A stretch of DNA of 64,000 bases from NCBI GenBank assembly GCA_029449235.1, contig JANATG010000001.1:1488001-1552000 (forward strand), given 5' to 3'. Both the position numbers and the translations under genes were made by a program. Below the pieces are notes generated by a model. The model searched no databases, had not been told where the DNA came from, and worked only from the letters and a program-made list of their open reading frames with translations. This DNA comes from Linnemannia schmuckeri (taxonomy: Eukaryota; Mortierellomycota; Mortierellomycetes; Mortierellales; Mortierellaceae). This document shows, one piece after another, positions 58,481 to 64,000 of this stretch. Within the stretch, counting starts at the first letter, position 1. Each line of letters starts with the position of its first letter.

Positions 58481-60791
58481 TTGACGGATTGAGAGTACTG
58501 TGTATTAAAAGGTGGGAGGTGGTATTGTTCATTGAAGAGGACTTGAGAAAAAAAAAAGTGCGGGTAAAACAAAAAAAGCGGGCGCTGTTTTATATTAATA
58601 AGAAAAGATGAGAAGGGGAACTTAGAGGGTTGTCGTTCAATGAGTATGGGTTAAAGGTACAAACGGATACGAAGAGACAAACTGGGAAGGGTCTGAATGA
58701 AAAAGTACAGGCAGAACGAAGGAGTTGAAAGGTTATGCAAGCGAGGTTAAGAATGCAAAGTAAGTGACGAGAAAGGAGGATTTCATCGCAAAGGGAATTG
58801 AGGTGTCAGTGATGTGATTGTTGAAGCGAGGAGGAGGATGGAGTTGAAGAGCGAGATGAGGTATCTGAGCGAAAAAAAGAAAAAACTTAAAACGAAGGGC
58901 GAACGAGCGGATATGTACACGTTCGGCGCTTGACTGGAGACAAATCCGAAGCGATAATTCTTTCAGACTATCAAGGTCGCCGCACGTTTCATTCAAAGAT
59001 GGTTAGGATTATTTTGCGTATAAAATTTAATTAAAACAGGAAAGTGGTAAACAATAATAAAAGGTGTTGACTGGTGGAAAACAGATGCTCGCTTGAGGAA
59101 AGCCATTCTTCAAGGAAGACTGATGCGCGCGCTGAAAAAAAAAATTACTCGGTTGCTTTATCCTTCCTCTGTGCTCGTTCCTGTCTTCTTCCTTCCTTTC
59201 TTCGATCCCTGAATCACGTCCTGTAAGGCTGCCATAATGGAAGCTTGTTGCTTTCTTCCTCGCTTTTACCATGTTCAAAATTGAAGTCAAGCGATGGGGC
59301 ACCCTTAATCGTTCTTTTTTCTCGCGCTTATAGTCGCACGGTACATTCTTGCTTTTTCACCGCCATTCAGCATCATTTGTTCGACTTTTTAGTGGACTTG
59401 TGTATGCGTACTGAGGGCTCGCTGTCCAAAATGGGCCTCATATTTCTCATTTCCCACTCTCTTTCTCATTTCGACGTTTATGCTTCTTGACCATTCGTCG
59501 AAGTGCTCTCTGCAATTGACAAATCAATACGGCAAACAACGAACCAAACAAACAAATAAACAAGATAACAAATGCAAAAAGGAAAATCAGAAGGACAAGG
59601 ACCCTTTACATTCTGCAATTACGACCGAGAGAGTCGTACCACCGTGGTGATATAATAAGACCTTTTTTTCTCGAATGAGAAAGAACGGCGCTCGCCAACC
59701 TACCTCTTTTTTTCAAGCCTCCTTTACTTTTATCCCTGTGCCTGAATCTGAATCATGGGCAAGCTTAGGTCATTAGGCTTGAGGCGATGTTCATTTTTTT
59801 TTTTTTTTTTTTTTTTTTTGCATATTGGCCTTGACAACAACGTCCCGCTACCTTTCCCCGGTGAGGGAAATGAACACATGAATATAAAGAAATTACTATG
59901 GTAGTTATGGAGATATTCATAGACGACGAAGAAAAGAAAAAGGCCCTCTACGTATAGACGAATATTTTCGGAAAAACTGTCAAAAGTGCCAACGCTGGAC
60001 ACATGTCCTTTCTACCTTGACTGTTTTTTTCCTCTCCCTTTTGACTCTTTTTGCTATACTTACATTTTCCTCCCTTCTTTCGTCGTTCAAGCCCTTGGAG
60101 AAAAGAAAAAGAAATGTCAACAAAACGAGAGCTCAAAGTGATTGAAAGCTTGAAATTACAAAAACAAAAGATGTACAGCATTCGCGCACACAAAGACAAA
60201 AACATACACATAAACACGAGTTCCCGAGTGACAGTTTTTTGCTTTTTTTTTTTTTTTTTTTGTTTTTCTTGTCCACCCTCTTCATCCACACCCAAAAAAA
60301 AGAGAGATGGAAGACACTGTTTTTGTGTTTGTGGTTGTTACATTCTTAGTGCCTCTTCATTCGGTCTTCTTTGTTCAGCTTGCTGCAAGGGGAAACCTTC
60401 TCTTGTTTTCCTTGTGATGCAATGCATGTGCAGTACTCACTTGTACTCCTAGGGCTACGCGAATCCTGCATTTTTTCTACCATTTTGCTCCGATTCCTTT
60501 TCTTCATAGCCCTTCGTTTTTTTTCTGGTACTGGGCCTAGATTCTCGCGCGTAAGACCATGAGCCTTGAATAATATACATCCTTATGGAAGTAAAAATAC
60601 GGAAGGAGTGATTGCTTCTTCGGCATACCACTTATGACCTTACGACAGAAATATTATCATCTCAAAATAAGAGCGTGCTGTTCTTAATGCACTTGGTGGA
60701 GAAATGGGAAGGTACCGAGATGCAAACTGAGAGAATGATTTTTAATTGAAAGTGAGAGTGAGGGGAGTGGAGAAAGTGAGAGATGAATTAT
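58481..60791. other. 2.3 kb gene-poor region upstream of the secreted-protein gene
   Basis: No gene supported. Poly(T) tracts occur at 59795-59819 (25 nt) and around 60242-60260. A minus-strand start near 58787 encodes only MKSSFLVTYFAFLTSLA before a stop; it looks like a signal peptide but leads nowhere obvious. Confidence 0.55.
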
Positions 60792-62697
60792 CTATGCGCT
60801 GCTAGACTCGCGCTTGGTAACGGTAGAACCCTCGCCGTGGTGATCAATAACCTGATACTTGAGCTGAGGAGTCGATCCTGAAAGAGGAGTAGAAGGAGTA
60901 GAAGAAGCAGCAGCGGCCGAGCCAGTCTTGGTAATAGTAACGTGGCCATCACGAGTCACGGTCGCAAAGGTGTTTGGGGGAGTGGTAGGCTTGGGAGGAG
61001 CGGGGGCAACGGGGGCAGGGAAGATGACGGGAAGCTTGTTGGCCGAAGAGGTAATCTGCTTCAAGACCTCTGTGCTAGGACGAACGCGACTGCAGAGGTA
61101 GAAATCTCCGGGTCCCTGGAGACGAACAAACTCTTGCTTTCCAAAGAGCACATTGGCTAGACGCTCTCCGAGACGCGAGGCAATGTTCAATGTAGAGGCA
61201 ACGTAGGGGTTGGAGAGGATTTTGGATGAACGCGACTCGGGCTCTGCCAAATGCGTAGGATCGATAGCCAGGCGCGAAGCTGCAGGTGATGAACCAGCCT
61301 CCCAAGCGATCAAGTGCCTACGAGATCAATAACCATTCAGAAAGAACGTCGTTAGGATACACGCGAAAATCTCGTGTCTTTCACCGCCCATACACGTGAT
61401 AAGTTTTCGATCCTCTTCGCTCATACACGCAAAAGCTTTCGACTCTCACTGTCCAAGATAAAAATCGTAAACAAAAAAAGTTCCGAGATGACTACTTACC
61501 TAGGGTTGACAAGGTACTCCTCCTTAGGCGCGAGAACAAGGCGATAGATGCCTCCGTAGCTTGCAATAGCAAGCATTCCACGACCAGTGACGCGGTGAGC
61601 GAAAAAGTTGGTGACGCCCAGTCCTGCCTTGGCCAATCCAAGCTGAAGAATAACACGGGGAGATCTGGCCAAGAAGGCGTCGCGTCTGATGTAGTATTCT
61701 GAAGTACCATCCATGCGAATAGCTGCAATGTCCGACATGTGCTGAGGTGCCAACAAAACGTCTCCCGAAACATTGTCCGTTGAGAACTATTTCAGGACAC
61801 CAAGAAATGAAGTCCATGATCGCGCTCGATTAGCTGTTGGATAGTTCACCCCATGCGAGTGTCAGTGCCTTTGAATTCCTGCTTCATTTGTGATGACTTA
61901 ATATCTCCTGAGACTTGCCTTTTGAAAATGCAGTGATCCTCCTGCCAAGCGACGTCCAAGAGCCTTCAATGGATTGGAGACAGTTGAGAGCTCCGATTGG
62001 ACCTAGGAAACAAATCATCGATGAAAATCTCTCAGCATTAGCCACTGGATAATAACATCCCGATGTAGATCCTATAAGTGCTGAGAGTAGCGGCGTAGAA
62101 AGTCTCACCTCAGCCGAACTTCCCACAGCGGCACCGGGTGCGGCATAGAGCTCTGAACGCTGGGGCAATCTGACGTGAAGCATTGAACCCAGTCCTGCGC
62201 TGACGACTTCAAACTCGGGATCGGCGACCGAGGGCTGCTTGATCCACTTGGAGGCAGTGTTGATACCTATTTTCACACATGCCACAATTGACAATAGTTC
62301 ATTCAATGCCATGTTCCAAAATTGATGTCATGATGATATCAATCCTTGCTCGCTTTGGCCAACTGATAAAGGATTCCGTACCAGGCAGAATCGACATGAT
62401 GCCCTTCTTAGGAGCCTGAGAAGCTTCCAAACTGCTGGGAGTCTCTGTGCGCGACTGATCGTCCGAGGTAGAGGATTTGGTGTTGGTATTGTTGTTGGCA
62501 GCCAATGCATCCCTGCGTGCCTGAATGCGCTCCTCGAGCGAATCCAGCTTTCTGTCCAGGGTAGGGGCCTCTCCGCTGATTGGCTGCGAGGTGGCGTTGT
62601 AGGCCAGATTGGCGTAAGCTCTCCTCACAGTGGTGAGGTTGGCGCCTGCGACACGTCCGGTCTGGGCCACCTGGGCGATTGTCCTGACATTCATCAT
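60792..62697 (-). CDS. AIM24: AIM24-family mitochondrial inner-membrane protein
   Basis: Yeast Aim24 stabilises MICOS and respiratory complexes. Exons are 62697-62382, 62266-62109, 62002-61919, 61786-61500 and 61317-60792, 456 residues (yeast 394). The N-terminus (MMNVRTIAQVAQTGRVAGAN and following) is an arginine-rich, acid-free presequence. The TRAP-like beta fold includes FEVVSAGLGSMLHVRLPQRSELYAAPGAAVG, LGRRLAGGSLHFQKFST, GDVLLAPQHMSDIAAIRMDG and GRGMLAIASYGGIYRLVLAPKEEYLVNPRHLIAWEAG. The C-terminal tail (TRDGHVTITKTG onward) is S/T/P-rich. The intron between exons 3 and 4 begins GCAAGT, a GC-AG intron, required to keep the frame. Confidence 0.92.
61787..61918 (-). other. GC-AG intron in AIM24
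   Basis: Exon 3 ends CAAAAG and the intron starts GCAAGTCTC and ends AAATAG. AG|GCAAGT is the known consensus of GC-type donors handled by the major spliceosome. No GT donor nearby joins exon 3 to exon 4 in frame. Confidence 0.85.
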
Positions 62698-63089
62698 TGC
62701 TGTAGAGAAAAGTTGGGAGTAATGTGGTAGAGCCAACGGACACGAAAACTGGGCCTCGAAACTGAACGGCAATGTGAAACGGGATTGGTGACTGGTTTTA
62801 AATGACAAAACTCGTCTCCGAATTTCATATTATCGCATGGTTGTCATACACCCATAGAATGGGCGATGCTCCCTTTTTGCTCGTCTTTTTATTGCCACCG
62901 AACTCGCGCTCAAACCTGAACGGAATATACTTTCTTCTCCATCGACATTGCAGACAAACAGGATACATCAGCAGACAACGAGGACAATATCGACAGGGCT
63001 ATTTAACAACAACCCTTACCATCACCGCCAGACAAACATTCATTCCAAGTGCAAATTAAAAGGGATTCAACATCACGTCTTTTGACACA
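62698..63089. promoter_or_regulatory. Divergent promoter of AIM24 and CDC27
   Basis: Start codons of the two opposite-strand genes lie 392 bases apart. No clear TATA box; no coding sequence. Confidence 0.5.
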
Positions 63090-64000
63090 ATGGCTGTCAC
63101 GGCATCGACAACCATTAACCATGGCTCGACGTCGGACTCAGCAGACTCGCTACCAAAACTCACACCTGTCGGCCAGCGTCTGGAACACATCATTAAATAC
63201 TCCCTTGACCGGCTCCAGTTCAGAAATGCCACCTTTCTAGCAGAGAGGCTATACTATCACACACGTGGGACTGGTCACACGATAGAGGAACAGGAGTACG
63301 CACAGTATCTGCTCGCAACGTGTCAATACAGGCAAGGACAACCAGAACTAGCATGGGCAAGTCTCGACGGTTGTACCTCGATCAGGAATCGGTACTTGTT
63401 TGCACAGTGCTGTCTGGATTTGAGGCGGTATGCCGAGGGCAACGGCGTTCTGGAGTGGCTCTTGCAGGAGGCTCTGCCTACCTGTTCTGCCACAGGTAAA
63501 GAAACAAGCCTTATAGATATCAACTTGATGAAATGCTAAACACTTACAAGAGTCACCGACATCAGTACATATCAACTTTTTATCTGACGCGGGGTTATAC
63601 ACCTTGTACTCTAGACATCATGGCTGGCAAAAACATATCAAACACAGGCGACCCTGACAAAGCCTCAGTACTGAATCTCCTCGGGCGGACCGCAAGGTAA
63701 GTACATGAATGTTCAAGGTGCGACCAGTGCAGGATGTGTTTTTTACACGACGAGCTAGTAATAATAAAGTCATTTCTATTCCAAAATCCTTCTGCTACAT
63801 TGATTGTCAATGTCATATTAGAGCTCAGCAGCGGCACAAGTTGGCGATCAAATACTTTACGCAGGCTCTTGAAGCCAATCCGTTTTTGTGGGAAGCGCTC
63901 GAAAACCTTTCCGAGCTTGGTAAGAACGGAACGACACAGCTTGCTAGTCATGTGTTGCTGTAGTAACAGATGCGGATCAAATTATAACCATTCCTTCTTT
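63090..64000 (+). CDS. CDC27: Anaphase-promoting complex subunit CDC27/APC3, 5' part only
   Basis: TPR scaffold of the APC/C ubiquitin ligase. Exons seen are 63090-63495, 63615-63696 and 63822-63919; the next intron starts at 63920 with GTAAGA and the gene continues beyond the window. About 195 residues are visible. The N-terminus LEHIIKYSLDRLQFRNATFLAERLYYH followed by LATCQYRQGQPELAWASLDGC and RYLFAQCCLDLRRYAEGNGVLE is the N-terminal dimerisation TPR array of Apc3. AIKYFTQALEANPFLWEALENLSELG is a TPR that matches the Cdc27 LxANPxLWxAxENLCxLG-type motif. Divergent from AIM24. Confidence 0.88.

Noticed and set aside
58733..58790. Signal-peptide-like MKSSFLVTYFAFLTSLA on the minus strand
   Set aside because: It stops after 17 residues and no donor site or downstream exon of the same type was found.

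Overview
The window is nuclear DNA of a filamentous fungus. All recognisable genes are eukaryotic, most are split by short GT-AG introns (often GTAAGT or GTACGT donors), intergenic DNA is compact, and the gene set (ERG6, PIL1-type eisosome protein, UXS, CIA2, RIB7, CDC27, dynactin p50, AIM24) is fungal. The use of an EBP-type sterol isomerase next to ERG6, the retention of dynamitin, UXS and an AIG1-family protein, and the very Q/P/S-rich cytoskeletal and endocytic proteins suggest an early-diverging fungus of the Mucoromycota, perhaps Mortierellomycotina. That placement is an inference; no rRNA is present to test it. I found no tRNA, rRNA, CRISPR array or intact transposon.

Layout. 0-8.5 kb: LEU5-type mitochondrial carrier (+), a 3 kb gene-poor gap, then ERG6 (+) and an EBP-type sterol isomerase (-) tail to tail. 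8.5-20 kb: UDP-glucuronate decarboxylase (-), a TMX2-like thioredoxin-fold membrane protein (-) and a very long alpha-arrestin (+). 20-33 kb: a secreted berberine-bridge-type flavoprotein (+), the PP4 regulatory subunit 3 gene with 12 exons (-), CGR1 (+), UBC12 (+) and a peroxisomal 2,4-dienoyl-CoA reductase ending in AKL (+). 32-42 kb: a 1,455-residue polyglutamine SH3 protein (-) whose 5' flank carries a (GA)126 microsatellite, an acidic disordered protein (-) and an SCP2-domain protein (-). 42-51 kb: PIL1-like eisosome protein (+), signal peptide peptidase (+), CIA2 (+), RIB7 (-) and dynactin subunit 2 (+). 51-64 kb: AIG1/FAR-17a-family membrane protein (-), a disordered protein with clathrin-box motifs (+), a secreted protein interrupted by an in-frame amber codon (-), AIM24 (-) and the 5' part of CDC27/APC3 (+), which runs off the right edge.

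The genes are mainly housekeeping and do not form one operon-like system. There are loose themes. Lipid and sterol handling is represented by ERG6, EBP, SCP2, the dienoyl-CoA reductase and the AIG1-type protein. Membrane cortex and endocytosis are represented by arrestin, the SH3 protein, PIL1 and the clathrin-box protein. Ubiquitin-related control is represented by UBC12 and CDC27. Exon models were built by joining canonical splice sites that keep the reading frame and the family alignment; nearly all close exactly in frame. Family names come from recognition by eye, without database searches.

The items most worth a second look are the internal amber codon at 58274-58276, a GC-AG intron in AIM24, an unresolved splice or frame junction in the AIG1-type gene, the (GA)126 tract, a poly(T) tract flanked by a 17-bp direct repeat upstream of UBC12, and the ERG6/EBP pairing with an upstream exact SRE-1 decamer.
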